64,000 nucleotides of DNA from Glandiceps talaboti (GCF_964340395.1 NC_135556.1:3830001-3894000); one strand, 5' to 3'; positions 1 to 16,280 are shown, numbered from the stretch's first letter. Notes: generated from the sequence alone by a model not told the origin. Program-made: numbers and translations.

Positions 1-135
1 ACGTAAAAAAAGTTTAGGGTCGGTTAACCGGAACCAAACAATTGTTTTTTTTCGGCCTTACAATAATGATGCGGTTGTGTTTCGACATGACTAATTGACT
101 CACTGAATGAATTTGTCTATCAATCTGTCCCTCTG

Positions 136-171
136 TCAGTCAGTCAGTCACTCAGTCACTCAGTCAGTCAG
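136..171. repeat. CAGT/CACT tetranucleotide microsatellite
   Basis: Short run of CAGT units with CACT variants. Nothing coding is seen from 1 to 636, although this stretch would contain the downstream intron or exons of the minus-strand gene whose last recognised exon ends at 637. Confidence 0.8.
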
Positions 172-636
172 ATGTTGTAGCGATATTGATGATAACAAAG
201 AGCACGTAATTATATTATACAAGCTTGTAGTTTTTAGTTCTGATTGGTTTTAGTTCTAATTTTTCAATACATTTATATAGTAATTACACTATGAATTATG
301 TATTATATGTATATATAATGGTAGCTCGGAATATCGTATTCTGAACTGAACCAATTGCAATCAAAAGCATCTTGCCCTTTACGGTAGGTATTCTGTTTAC
401 ATTGTTTAAATGTTCTTTGCATTTTCGAGAGGCTTTCAGTTTAATATGGCAATGTTATGAACTGGATACGAACTGGATATGGGTGCGGGTAGGTGGGTGG
501 CTTGAGTTTGGTAGGTGATCGATGAGGTGACGAGTTTGATTCAAATCGACAATTGTTATATAATTAGCTAGTGAAGCAGCTTAATGACTATGAAAGTATG
601 CATGCCAAATGTTATATTCGAAACAAAAATATTTAC

Positions 637-3601
<2,965 letters not shown>

Positions 3602-4047
3602 ACCGTCACTGATCATGAGCCACTCGAGCTAGTATAGTCCCTGCTGTCTGCTATTGGCTAAAGTACATTCCTTTTGTAATACGTAAACGTGTATAGGGGG
3701 GAACTGTGATTGCAATAAAATCTCACAAGAAAATATTTGCCTAACTGTTAAAGTGTAAAATTTAACGATGATAAATTACTAAGCTTGCTAATACAAATAG
3801 CGTCAATGAGTAAGGTAATATAACATTCCTTTCAGGGATCGGCAAAGCACTTTAGCTGACTGCTACACTCATAAATAGCGACATAAAATCGATATGTGTA
3901 TGCATTGGGTGGTGACCTTCTTGAATAAAGAGCCTCCACTAGCAACCTATAGTCACTACAATCGAGAGTACAATTACAATTCGTATACATCTGTATTAAG
4001 GGGAAAACTTTATATTTATGCATAATTGGCACACTTGTGTAACTCGA

Positions 4048-4300
4048 TCATCAGACAACTGGTTTCTACTCTCTGGGTGTGCTGTATATATTCCGTTAAC
4101 TAACGGAACATCAAAGCCCGACATGTAACAACCCGCCAACACCTACTTGTCCGCACCCAATACCTCACACAATAACAACCAACACCTTCACACACACACA
4201 GCACCAACCCACCAACACATAGATAATAGTGATGATATATCTATTGTCTGTACTCTATATATACAGCACACCCAGAGAGTAGAAACCAGTTGTCTGATGA
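4048..4300. repeat. 43-bp perfect inverted repeat with decayed hammerhead edges
   Basis: Positions 4048-4090 and 4258-4300 are exact reverse complements around a 167-bp spacer. Each arm ends in TTGTCTGATGA, the left half of the hammerhead seen at 1425-1435. On the minus strand the left arm runs on as CTGATGATCGAGTTACAC, equal to the 1429 motif with stem II, GAAA and one side of stem III deleted. The right arm breaks straight after CTGATGA. Neither arm can form an active core. Confidence 0.75.
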
Positions 4301-4318
4301 ACCACCAAAACTATATAA

Positions 4319-4426
<108 letters not shown>

Positions 4427-4517
4427 CAAGTGGTAGGCAAGCAGAATTCATCATAAGTACTGTGTTGGCATGTTGCTATCTGAAATGTCGTGTTTCAAAT
4501 TTATTACCTTATTTCAG

Positions 4518-4708
4518 ATTGTACGTACAAATGTAAGTGGTGTCATAGAAATGAGGAAATTGCTTTACAGAAGTATGCCAATATTCAAAGTCTCTTCGAT
4601 GATTTAAAGCCCTGGATACATACGAACTGGTACACAAACTGTGTCTGTCAAGACTGTCATAAACGTTTATGCCAATCCAGTCTTCACACTGGTCACTCTC
4701 CTTAGCAT
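4518..4708 (+). CDS. Possible cysteine-rich terminal exon
   Basis: A pyrimidine-rich acceptor (ending ATTTCAG at 4517) opens a frame of about 62 residues to a TAG near 4705. It has a dense Cys/His pattern (CTYKCKWCH ... CVCQDCHKRLC) and ends HTGHSP. The Cys/His spacing suggests a small zinc-binding or disulphide-rich segment. No upstream exon was found on the plus strand, and the stretch lies inside the intergenic region of the divergent pair. It could be a relic exon, a retroelement fragment or chance. Confidence 0.28.
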
Positions 4709-4883
4709 GCCGTCAACCCGAAATTATAATTGACTAAACTGAGTTAGGAGTTAACACAGGTAGATAGCAAAGCACTGGATCTTGCAAGGGGGTTGAAGTC
4801 TTCGTTTTAACACGGCGTATCCGTATCAGGATCACTTTACTTCCGTGTACTTTGGCACAACTCCATTGAGTCAAACCATAGAC

Positions 4884-5798
4884 ATGGACACAAATGTATG
4901 CTGTACGAGGTCAGCATGGCCACTAACAAATTCAATGTTACTCCTAAGCCTAGTGGTTCTATTATCAGTATTATCATCCTCATTTCAACTACAAGGTAAG
5001 TTATATCTCGAAGACATTATACAAAAATTATGAAGTAAACGAAGTAAAAGAGTCCACATTTCCCTAAATTGGAATATTTGAAATAACCATTGCAATTCTA
5101 TTGACCAAGTGTTCACATTGACATAATATGTATAAAATCAAGAAAGGTACATATGTACCGGGTCAAGACTTCAATGACATTGAACTCCGACCACGAAAAC
5201 AAACACAAGTCTTCGTAGACGACACACCTTACTTTACTTTTGGGTGACATTTGACTGAAATAAACGCATGTGTTTCCATTGTAACAGTTATTTCTTTAAT
5301 GTGCCAGATTGTTTTCAATGTTCACACCTAAGTACAAGAGTTTCTTCAATATGTAAGTATACTAGGTTGATTTTGATAATTCACCCCGACGCTCAAGATC
5401 GAGGTCACTGTCGTGGTCTAATAGACAGCAGCTTGCACCTGATAATATGGGAGTAGACATGAATAGAGTATATGTATGACAGGTTTTGAGTTATTATACA
5501 GTAAATACTTTTAACTACAAATGTGGCTGCCATTCAGTCAAAATTGTACACGTCGTTTACGATGTTACGTTTACATGCAAATATGTCATATGTCAACTGT
5601 GTACCAAGTTAGAGAACAAACAATTTTACAAAGAATTTTATTACACCCTATGTAGTGGCTGGGAAAGTCGAGTATTTTTTTTAGCAAACAAGGCTATTGG
5701 AGAACAATTGTAATACGTCATAAAATGACCGCTCTTTTTATGTTTTGGGTTAAACAGTTTCAATGTATTGATTTCACGTCCGGACACTCGATCAATTG

Positions 5799-5869
<71 letters not shown>

Positions 5870-7675
5870 GAAATGATCAACCGGTCAAATAAACTATTTG
5901 ATTGAGTGTCTCATTCGTAACATTTACTAGTCTATGCCGACATACAAAATGACAATGAAATACATACTATACGACATAGAAGTAATACAATAACGCGAAC
6001 GAACGAATTAAAAATCTCATAGTAAATTATAAATGCATGTACTTGACATTCAGGCTATCTGGATAGAAATGAATCAACACTATTTACTTCACTCTAGATA
6101 ACTTTATACGTGACATTGTTATATACGTTATGCCTTTGCCACAGCTAATCGTTACAGTGAACGGCAGTCAGACAACTTTGATCCATACTGTTACAGTACC
6201 CCAGATGAGAGTCAAAATGGCTCGGTAGGTTTAACCATGTTATCTAAAATTGACAACAAGAGTTTGTTTCTTTGTTTTTCATTCGATTAAATGATTCTGT
6301 AATTATATTGATTTATTCAGCACACTACCCAATTGATAATCAGATTTTGTTACCTGATGAAATCGTGTGTGCAGTGTTAGATTGCCAAATTCTGTTATCT
6401 AATTTGAATATTTCATCACATCAAATTGTCACGTGTATATTAATTCAATTATGGTTTAGTATTACAGTTTGTACACATGTTGTAACCATTGTTAATAGTG
6501 CGTCTGGATTGTATATTCCTGACTGTCTAAATATTTGTAACGCTCCTCGAACACTGGATGAAGAAATGATTCTCTTTCAATCACTGCTGTCGAACGATTA
6601 CAGATCATCGTGTACCAAATGCAAACAATGAATTTCGCTCTATCTGTTCTGTGATCCTCGAAATATGAGTTGAATCTTTCCAAATTGCTATTATTTCCCG
6701 CGAATTTCCGAAAAGATGATTCCTTAGAAAGTGTGATGTTATGTTATTTCTCTAGTTTTCATTCGTTCTGCCGGAAAATACTGGTGACCCTAGGGTTTTG
6801 TCAGTGCAAGTCGTCAGACTCAGCCCCTTAAACAAAAGTTTTGCATATTATATTAATTTATTATTTATTGGAATAATATAAATATGCATATAATGCCTCT
6901 ATTTATTGTACTTGTAATGGAATTTCTCACTATTCAAAATGCATTCGTTGTTCTCATCAGCAACTTTTACAGCTTGACCCATGGCCTTCGTTAGATCGAC
7001 TCGTTTATTTTGCCACCGATAACTGTAAGTATATGCATAACACTCCCACACATTATAAATGCTAAGTCAGATAGGTCACATATATATTTGTTTATTTTTA
7101 TGAAATAAATTTACCATGCAGATTTCTCTGACTTAAAGAGGTTGTTACTTGTGCATATATTTCGTAATATTTGTTTTATAGTAAAAATTTACTTCTGACT
7201 CCCAACTTCCTAAAATGTATGAATTTTCGTGTGCAACCATTCTCATACGTATTTCTATTGTAATGCTTGACCCCGACTCAAATGGTACAAGGAACTAACC
7301 GTACAAGCATTACTTACATTACTTAGTCTGTTATATCTCCTTCTTTATCGTGACAAAAGTTCAAGGTGTTCATTTGCTTTTCACAAAACTGTGAATAAAT
7401 TATTTTGGTTTTATAAAACAAAGTGAGAAATTGGCTTTTGAAATGTATTGTTTGTTATCATACGGGTCATAATTATTTAAGCTCGGGGCCTCGGGTCAAC
7501 CTAAACTTTAGGAAACAACACCAGAAGATAAATGTTAATGCAATCAGAAAATGTACATGTTTTCAGTAAACCAATGCCAAATTAGTTTTATGTAAGTACA
7601 TTGTATTTACTGTTCACTCAAATGTAGAATTCTTCAGTTCCAGCATATGGCATTTTGATAACCCAGCCCCCAACG

Positions 7676-7732
<57 letters not shown>

Positions 7733-8081
7733 CGTGCGCACTAATTACTATTTACATTTGATTTACATATGCCAGGTAACCTGACTACATTTTTCCCTAT
7801 TTACGACGAAAATGTGCCGCTGTACTTGTTACATGGTTCTACGATTGAATGCAGTGATGCCACAGATCGAGACGAAAAGGGGGATATTTTAAGTCAAATT
7901 TACATATCTGTTGACAAGTGGCCGAAGTATAGTTTTATTCCTCCAGAATGGGGAACATGGTCTCCAGTACTGGCAAGAATTCAACTAAGATTCCCCGTTG
8001 GTGTAACCAAGATATCATGCCATGTAAACGTTGTTCTTTTGGGTCAAGAACTGGATATTTCCAGCTACATTTACATCACTG
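4884..8081 (+). CDS. Secreted/membrane-anchored protein of unrecognised family, paralog B
   Basis: Exons 4884-4995, 6145-6224, 6961-7024 and 7776-8081, joined by GT-AG introns in phases 1, 0, 1. The first exon starts MDT, as in paralog A, and encodes a strongly hydrophobic leader (SMLLLSLVVLLSVLSSSF), a signal peptide or N-terminal anchor. Exon 2 carries ERQSDNFDPYCYSTPDES, exon 3 ends YFATDN, and exon 4 carries DATDRDEKGD, SVDKWPKYSFIPPEW and LRFPVGVTKI. Every block has its counterpart in the minus-strand gene at 637-3601. The start was chosen because ATG 4884 aligns with the paralog. The last recognised exon ends in phase 1. An acidic terminal exon may lie at 9586-9732, but the link is unresolved. 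Function unknown. Confidence 0.75.
5797..5869. repeat. (AATC)n microsatellite
   Basis: About 70 bp of AATC units in the first intron of paralog B. Confidence 0.97.
7679..7738. repeat. (TG)n microsatellite
   Basis: About 60 bp of TG ending in TGCG variants, directly upstream of the acceptor of exon 4 (7776) of paralog B. Confidence 0.95.
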
Positions 8082-8504
8082 GTATACTAGACTAATTTCT
8101 TTGACTTATTCATACTATACATTTCAACTACCTCTCCAAGCCACTGTAAAGTTGTATTCCTGATCTCGGCAGTACACATACCTTTAATTCTGTTTTGTAT
8201 TTCTCCATTTTGGCCTTCATCAGTACAGTACAAGTAATATAAGCTAACCAATGATAAATTTTACGATGTATACATATGCGATGTGGGTGCAGTATGCAAA
8301 TTGTGTTTTTGACGACAAGTATCGCTGCACTAGAGTTTGACTTGATGTTTAATTTGTAATTATACAAATGATCCAAATAAACGCCAAACGTACGAACTCC
8401 GTTGTCAAATACAATGAACATTTTTTTCTCATATATTTAGTTGTCTCTAGACCTCTTTTATACTCCGCTTTTTCTCATACATATACTGTTACTATACTAT
8501 AAGG

Positions 8505-8960
8505 GTATTTCATTTAGGGAGCCTTCAGTTGTTGCAGGGGTTGTCTGAGGGCATAGGAGCCCATAGGGACACATTTCACTTTGACTCATTGTTTTAGTTT
8601 TGGTGTGATGAGATCACATGGGTGAAGGAGAGGGGTGGGGGGGTATTTTGGTAAGATATTGAGGATAATTTGATGTTTTGGAGGTTAATAGATATTGACC
8701 TCTATACTGACAATGTTGGTAGTGTCTCCATCCAGTATTTGGGAGTTCTCGCCTTCAGCTCTGCCAATAAGATCCAAAAACCGGTAGTATAGTGTCTTCA
8801 CACAATTTAACTAGGGCGGTATTTGTGAGAAAAACAATGCCTAATATTATCAATGTGATGGCAGTAGTTATTGTATTATTTTAATTTAATGGAAGACCAA
8901 CGGCAGCAAGTCCCATTCACAGTCTCCTAAAAAGTAGTGGTGGAGACATTAACAGTGGTT
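8505..8960 (+). repeat. Dispersed repeat family 'TTAGGGAGCCTTCAG', copy 1
   Basis: Begins near TTTAGGGAGCCTTCAG (about 8513), followed by G-rich blocks and CACTTTGACTCATTG. Related sequence lies inverted at about 30120-30390 and in direct orientation at about 43600-43830, sharing the G-rich part and the TTTACTTTGA(C/T)TCAT block. No coding potential is seen. Edges are approximate. Confidence 0.5.
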
Positions 8961-9585
8961 CTGGGACTCATGTCCCTTTTCACATATGTTTTTGAAATAT
9001 TTGAGCATGGTGATGTTATATGTTTTAGAGATAGGAAATTGAGGCAGGTCCGCTTTTTAAAACACAGATCGGGGAGGGCAGTCCCTTTCTAATTACTTAA
9101 TGCGCCCTTTTAACCTTTCCCATATATATATATAGATATATATAGACAATTTATGTTTGGTCTTCAGTAGCTCTATGTAGACATTTAAGGTTTTTGAATT
9201 AAAAGTATTTTATTTTGACCATAAATGATAGAAACTCCAATGTCTATGCTTAGCCCATTAATGTAGTACAAGCCGAATTTATCAAATAAGTTATACCTAC
9301 AGAAAAGTTCGATTAAACTTTTTAAAAGTAAAGTTAATGTCGGTGCACACTTTCTATGATATGAACATTGTCTTCTGGCACTTTACGAATACATGTAGTT
9401 GATTGCGTAGTGAGGATTACTCAGATTTGTTTTGTATAATTATAAGATTTCGTCATATCTAAGTAATACCAGGTTTGAATTCAGATGAAGAGTAAGTAAC
9501 TAATATGTATATGAAGAAACATTTACGCTCGAAAAAACATATATACCCAATTTATGATTCAAACAAAATATATTTCTTTCAACAG

Positions 9586-9732
9586 GGATTCTTCAGTGAG
9601 CCACTGGACAGTGCTGAAATCGACACAGAGACAAATGACAATGACAGTAGCCTAAACACTGACCCCCCTTTGATGCCAGTCGGTACTGTGGCTACATTTA
9701 ACACTGATGTTGAAGAAGAAACGTTAGTGTAG
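9586..9732 (+). CDS. Possible terminal exon of paralog B (acidic tail)
   Basis: A good pyrimidine tract and AG at 9584-9585 open a 48-codon frame ending in TAG at 9730-9732. It is rich in D, E, S and T (SAEIDTETNDNDSS ... VEEETLV), which looks like a cytoplasmic tail. It reads in phase 0 while exon 4 of paralog B ends in phase 1, so an intermediate exon is needed. A hydrophobic segment at about 8172-8220 (HIPLILFCISPFW) is a weak candidate. No equivalent was found for paralog A. Confidence 0.35.
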   Translation, partial: GFFSEPLDSAEIDTETNDNDSSLNTDPPLMPVGTVATFNTDVEEETLV

Positions 9733-12150
9733 GTAACATGAAGCAATGTGGAGCTATGAGGAATTTCAGGAAAGAAAGTCAATACAACTAGTGTGATCAC
9801 AAGACATCCTTTAAGCTAGGAATGTTCAATTTCTGAATTCAACTTTACCAAGCTCACTGCCTTTACTTATAGTTAAACTTAAAGTAAGTTTTCAATACAG
9901 GAGTTATGTAATGATTGAATTTTGGTTGAACCATGACATTCAAATAACTGTCATTGTGGTCAGTGTTCTTTCTAAATGCCAGGGTTAAACAGCCTGAGGA
10001 CAATATTGCCTTTGTCAACACAATGATTTAAAGAACATGCATGTAACCTAATTTAATGTCAGTGGTTCCTTACTTAAAACTTTACATAGTTGAGATATTT
10101 ATAGTAGCATATTATATACAAGATGTATGTGAGGTTTATAGACTGCTGGGAGATTTAATACACCAAAACATTCTTTTCTTTTCTTTACAATTTGCTATTG
10201 ACAATCTTAAAATACTACGGAAACAATGTATCCTTGAACGTGAATTCTAACTTTTACAACCATTTAAACATATATATATATGGATTATATCTATATACAT
10301 TTTACTGCTTGGACACATTTAACTTTCCATTAATTTTACATGAACATTGTAACATATATAGTAGATAGTTAGTGACTGTTGTGTTTAATTTAGTAACCAA
10401 TTGGAAAGATATGTATGTCCTTCCTTGTCACATAATTGTGTATCCGTAGATATTTGGTGAATTACTAAGAATGAATTATGTCACATAGTGTCGTAGTAGA
10501 TTATATCTGTAGGTACAGACATTTACAGTTCATTATATTTTCATACAAGGCAACTGATATTATTATCACAGCAGTATGATTGAAACTTAGGACTCTACCT
10601 CAATCAAAAAGTCTTCCTATACCTTATAATAGGGGTTGTACCATAAGGGCCTAACTACTTTCCTTGTAATATTTCAATTTTAGATATTCTAATTGTGTTC
10701 ATGTATGGTTTCTGATCATCAGTGACCAAGTGAAAATATTTTTCTAAAAAAATACATATTTCGTAAAATCCCCGTCGATATTTGCCGACAGTTTGATATT
10801 TCTTCCCCTATCTCTGCAAGCATTGTTCTGGATGAAGACAGATAATGCGGAAAAAAACCTTAAATTAAATTATAAATGATAAAATATTTTGCACGATTAC
10901 ACTGTATTCTACATCCTATATTTTATTTTAGTCATTTATAGAAGACTTTAATTTCATGTAATGGATTTTCGACTGAGGATTTCAAATCAACAATAAAACC
11001 CATTTTTGACGATGTAGTAATTTATTTCATATATTGTCTGTATAGTATATGATACTTCCTATCACTTTACTATATAAATGCATATATGTATATACGGGCC
11101 TGTTAACTAATATACTATTTTTCTATGTTACACTAATAATACTTATCCATACAAACCCAGGAATCATGTTGCAAACAAACTAAAAACTAAATAGATAAAT
11201 GAATAAATTAAAGATAGATAAACATAAACAAACAAAATATGCATGAGTAGTTTTATAAATAACTACCATTTGTAAAACATGGATGACTGTCTAGACGTAC
11301 ATGTAATATGTACGGGCCTGTATACTATTGCAATGACATGCTATGTTTCTATATGTACTCGTCCACACAGAAATTATGGATGAGTATATATAGGACCCCC
11401 CCCCCCCCGGGACTTTTCCCCATCTCAAGCTCTTCCCCCTATACATTGACCCCCTTTTGGATTATAAATAAGGTTGAAGAATCCCACCCCAAAAGGTGCA
11501 TATGTGTATTTTGAAATCGTTTTGAAACCATCTTAGACTACTATTTACTTATGTGAAATATTTCCCATTTATATTTTAGATCAATCCCATTATTAAAATA
11601 TTTTGATAATTTGCGTCCTTAACCTAAAATTGTTCGTTAAATTCATTCCCCAATGTATCCTAAGGCTTGCTAAGTAATGTATTACATTTAATAAATATCA
11701 GAAATACATAACGTTGAATGGTGAGTATGTAAATATATATCTTTACATCTAACCAGTACACGTGTGTGTTTAGTATGTACATATCCTTGTAGTAAAGTGA
11801 CATTTGAACAAAAATGCAATTTACCGTTTAAATGAAACACATAAATGCACTGTCTCTGATAGCTTTGTCTCCCATACAATGTAGTATGTAGACGATTTTA
11901 TGACTTATAAGATGGGGGAGAGACTATAAAAATGGAGAAATATGAAAGAACACACGTACAGACTAAGTCACAGGTTTAACCCAAACTGGTCTTTACCAAA
12001 GTAAAATTAAAATACGACCAAAACAAATATCTTACTCTGATCAATGCAAGTTAATGATAAATTCAGATCTGAATCTGCATAACTAATTTTAAAAAATCTA
12101 AAAGGAATTCAAAGAGACATCACTATCTGATCAATGCAAGTTGAATCTGT
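9733..12150. other. Non-coding stretch, no gene recognised
   Basis: AT-rich sequence with short ORFs only. A run of C at about 11398-11408 and small TA runs are the only marked features. It may hold the 3' UTR of paralog B followed by unique intergenic DNA. Confidence 0.5.
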
Positions 12151-12529
12151 TACTGAATCTAAGGCCTGGCCTGGCCTGGCATGAGCTGCGTTTGCTATTG
12201 GCTATGTTTGCTAACGTCTGTGGACCTCTGGTAACAGGGTGACATCGAGCTCGGGTTAACTAGTCTAAAACGATTTGGTCTTTCTATTGTATACTGATAT
12301 ATACATGTTAAATCGAGACAAATAGTATATAGTTGTTGCCTTATTTGGTCTGTGAAGATAATCTAATTTTGGGAGTGTCTTTATCATTACACATACGACA
12401 CAATTCACCCGCCTACTTTTAGAGTTCCAACAGTTTTTGAGCACCCCTTTCTTTCGAGTTTCATAATACCTATGGAAAGCCATGTTGCTAGTGTTCTGTT
12501 TGGTAGTCTAATGGTTATAAGTTACAGTA

Positions 12530-13130
12530 CTATTAATGTCTATAGGACTAGTTGTCATAGTGCATGGTATAATTGATTACTGATATAGGGCTCGCTCATT
12601 GGCCGTATAGTATCGCAATATTGATGGGCACCCTATTCGTCTCGTCATAAAGTATACTACTATTTATGTCTACTATAGGGCACCCCTATTGGTCATGTAG
12701 TATCGTAACATTGATGTCTAACTTGGGTGCTCTTGTTGACCAAGTATTATAGTACTATCAACGTCTAACAGAGGGCAACCTATAAGTCATAAAGTATATT
12801 ACCATTGATATCTACTATTGGGCATCCTTACTGACAATAATGTGTAGTACTATTGATGACCTATATAGGGCACCCTTACTGACTATACGGCACCCCTATC
12901 AGTCAGATAGTGTAGAACTATCAATGACTAATATAGGGCACCCTTATTGGTCATATAGTGTGGTACTATTGATAATTAATACAGGGCAAACCTATTTGTC
13001 ATATAGTTCATATTGATGTCTAATTTAGGACATTCTTAGTGGATATACAGTAGACAACTGTTGATATTTAGTATTGGGTTCCCATGCTTGCCATAAAGTG
13101 TAGTAATGTTGATGTGTAATAAGTGCTCAC
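12530..13130. repeat. Degenerate tandem repeat, roughly 60-75 bp period
   Basis: Recurring blocks built from TATAGGGCA(C/A)CC, TTGGTCATATAGTGT and ACTATTGATGTCTA follow one another about eight to ten times with substitutions and indels. No ORF is present. Just downstream at about 13257-13272 is a G run. Confidence 0.6.
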
Positions 13131-13467
13131 ATCGATGACTGTCACTGTTACTTCATCTCTTGAATATAGTGTACCATAAGCTTACAGTTGTGCATCCAGA
13201 ATGTGGGAGGAAGTTACCATATTCAATTGCACCTATATAACACTCTGTTTAGCCGTGGGGGGGGGGGGGGGGCTATCCCAAAGACATGGACATGTTTAGG
13301 AAGCGGTACACCTAACTAAACAAAGTGTCAAAGAAGGGTCTCCATTACATTACTAAAGCAACTGAAAGGTGGAAAGAATCCAGACAATCTTTTAGTTTTA
13401 TTCATTGTTACTCACTGTCGTTCAACATGATAATACCTATTGTTTTGTAATGTGAGTAACACGCAAG

Positions 13468-16280
13468 TCAAGATGTAACGAACGCATGCACTAATTTTTC
13501 TGTGGACTGTTGATCTAAAAGATTACGGATTTTTCCTATTTTCCAAAGAGCAAAGGACGCTGACTTACATATACTAGCAATGTGAGATGTCATTGTCATT
13601 GATGCATCAAGTGTGACACCAAGGTCTCGAACAATCGAAGAAGAATGAACTATGGCACTCCCAACTTGTATGTCGCACTCCCGTGGCCTGTCCCCATTTC
13701 CAAACTTCGAGGAGAATTTTATTACCTCTGCCTTGCCATCATTAAGTGCAAGCATGTTGTTATCCATCCACTGACGAATTTCGTAAATACGTCCCTCAAT
13801 TTGTTCACTTGGGACGCAACCACCGGGGCACACGACATACAGTTGGGAGTCATCAGCGTAGAACATACTTTCTAAACGGTGTTTACTGATGATGTCCTCC
13901 AGGGGCGCTGTATAAAGACTAAATAATACTGGTCCAAGGACAGAACCCTGGGGGATCCCACAATCAAGTGATTGTGCTTCCGACACCACCGAACCAATAC
14001 GTACTTTCATTGTTCTGTTCTGTAAATATGAGGTTATCCAGTCTAATACTGTACCTTGAATGCCAAACCTATGGCGGAGTCTGTGTATCAGAATGTTATG
14101 GTCGATGGTGTCGAAAGCAGCTGATAGGTCAAGTAGAATCAAAATAACGTCCTCCCGCCGATCGAAGGCTCGCAGCACATCATTTGGACTCGAATGAGTG
14201 CAGTTTCGGTGCTGTGGCCCTCTCGGTAGGCGGACTTACTTTTTGCATACAAATTATTGCTGCACAGATACGAATTAATTTGAATTAAAACTGATTTTTC
14301 AATCAACTTTGAGATGAAAGGTAAATTGGAAACTGATCTATAGTTTTTATAGACATTTTTGTCAAGTCCAGGCTTTTTCAGCAAAGGACGTACAATTGCA
14401 GATAGATTTACATGATTGTGAACATTCACCTGACATTAATGAAGTATTGATGATATGTGTAATTGCTGGGGATATTTGATGTAACAATTGCTTTACAAGT
14501 ACTGTTGGTATCGGATCTTGACTTGCGGATTTAGCAGGTAACGACCGTATGAGCTTCTCAACAAATTCGATAGATACTGTCTCAAAAGAGAACAAACTGA
14601 AACTAACGTTTAAAGAAGAGCCAACTGGTGGAACAAATGACATCGCCTCGCGAATCTTTTCGATCTTAGAAATGAAGAACTTGGCGAAAATGTCTGGTAA
14701 TTCATTTGAGTCCACGTCTGGTCTAGTTGAAGTAAGTTCACCCTCAGTTATTGCCCGCGATGTCGTCAATTATACGAAACAGGGATTTAGTATCAGCAGC
14801 AGTAATACGATTGCGATGATAGGATGAATGTGCATCGCACAACTTTGCCGTGTACAGATTTCGTGCAGATTTAAATATTTGCTCATGGACAACAAGACCA
14901 GTTTTTTTCCATTGCCTTTCCAATTGACGCAGATTTCGGCGGGCCGACAAAAATTCTTCCGTGAACCACAGAGCACGGACTTTATCCAAAACGTATTTTT
15001 GGATGACAGGTGCAACATCGTCGATCACTGAGGTCATCGCGTTATTGTACGTGTCAACGAGCTCAGTAGCACACAGATCGATTTCTGATAAACCCGGTAA
15101 TGGCGATGCCGCAAGCTTTTGTTGAAGAACACTCATGTCAATGTTGGCAAGTTTTCTTGTAGATCGAAGAAGCTTTTGTTGACGTGGACGCTTGAATACA
15201 GTTGAAAAATGAAGAGCAGCATGATCAGACGGCAAGAGCCAATCACACTTGATCTCATTGACACAAGAGTCAGCTGCTCGAGTGATAACCAGATCCAAGG
15301 TGTGGCCTTTAGAATGTGTTGGACCAATCACATGTTGAATGAGTCCCATTGAATTCAGTAGATCACAGAATTTTTCGCTGTCTTTATCAGTAGGATTGTC
15401 AACATGAATGTTAAAGTCACCAGCGATAATAAGCTTCCCCTGTGGGCAAATTACATTCTCCAAGATGGAGAAGAATTCGCGTAGAAAGCCATTAAATAGT
15501 CCCCTTTGGTGGCCGATAGATGACGAGAAGACGAACAACAGATGATTGAATGTTAATGTGTCCATCAATGACTTCGAACGATTTAAACGACAGTGTCTTA
15601 TTCGGTTTGAATTTTAGATTTGACTTGGTGATAACAGCAGTGCCTCCTCCCTTTTGTTTTGCGCGTGGAACTTGGTATATGTTGTAACCGCTTAAGGATG
15701 ATGATAACCGCGCTGTAATGTTGTCGCTTGATTCTTTAAACCACGTTTCAGTTACCATAAATACATCAGTTTTATTCTGAATGATAGAATCGGAGATAGA
15801 CTGTAACTTCCCATTCATGGATCTAGCATTCCATAAGGTGAACTGAACATTACGAGCTTTCAATAATGCAGATTCTCTGCGGAGAGTTACGAGGTTCGAC
15901 AAATTCGTTGAACGGACATAAAGATGACACTGACGCTGGAAAACGTTTATCACTGTGGGTATAAATCTTGTACCATTCGAAAAATCGGCTGACTGTTCGA
16001 ATTCTTTTGTCAATTGTAAGTTGTTTGATCGAGATTGTGTCATACAGTCTATACTGATTTTCAGAGCATCCGATCTCATCCCTCTGTGGGTAGGTTGTTT
16101 GGCTCGTATTCCACATGACTTAATTGTATTCCAAACTGCTACTGGTAATCTCTCTCTGGTCGATGGCTTGTTAAACAGGTGCAACAATTTTCTACTGTAT
16201 TGCATAGTTGATATTAACATATGAATGCAGAAGACCATGAACAATAGCCTGTCAGCAATAGGGGTTGAAATTGGGATCAA
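13468..16280 (-). mobile_element. CR1/L2-like non-LTR retrotransposon, inactive
   Basis: On the minus strand an apurinic-type endonuclease is followed by reverse transcriptase, split over frames. 16280-15492 holds the first endonuclease half (LWNARSMNGK, TETWFKES, VIYRPPKG). 15568-14744 holds the second half (GDFNIHVDN, TLDLVITR, SDHAALHF). 14769-14362 is the linker. 14429-14139 holds RT blocks 0-1 (NYRSVSNLPFISKLIEK, AYREGHSTETAL). 14178-13468 is the RT core (LDLSAAFDTIDH, CGIPQGSVLGPVLFS, FYADDSQLY). The frame changes at about 15.5, 14.75, 14.4 and 14.16 kb show it is dead. The RT sequence is typical of the CR1/L2 group. The frame stops just after HAFVTS near 13470, before the usual RT C-terminus, so the 3' end is lost. 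LINEs normally lose 5' ends, so a later deletion or insertion is likely. Confidence 0.88.

Noticed and set aside
5268-5713. Two cysteine-containing ORFs in intron 1 of paralog B
   Set aside because: A short AG...GT bounded piece (5309-5351) was considered as an exon, but the phases of exons 1 and 2 match each other directly and paralog A has no counterpart.
6272-6631. 119-codon ORF within an intron of paralog B
   Set aside because: The exons on both sides join in phase without it, it has no splice context that fits, and its composition looks like translated AT-rich intron.
7776-8081. Naming paralogs A and B as TMEM231 (ciliary transition zone)
   Set aside because: Only a short acidic D-R-D stretch and general topology are reminiscent; no diagnostic residues could be matched, so no name is given.
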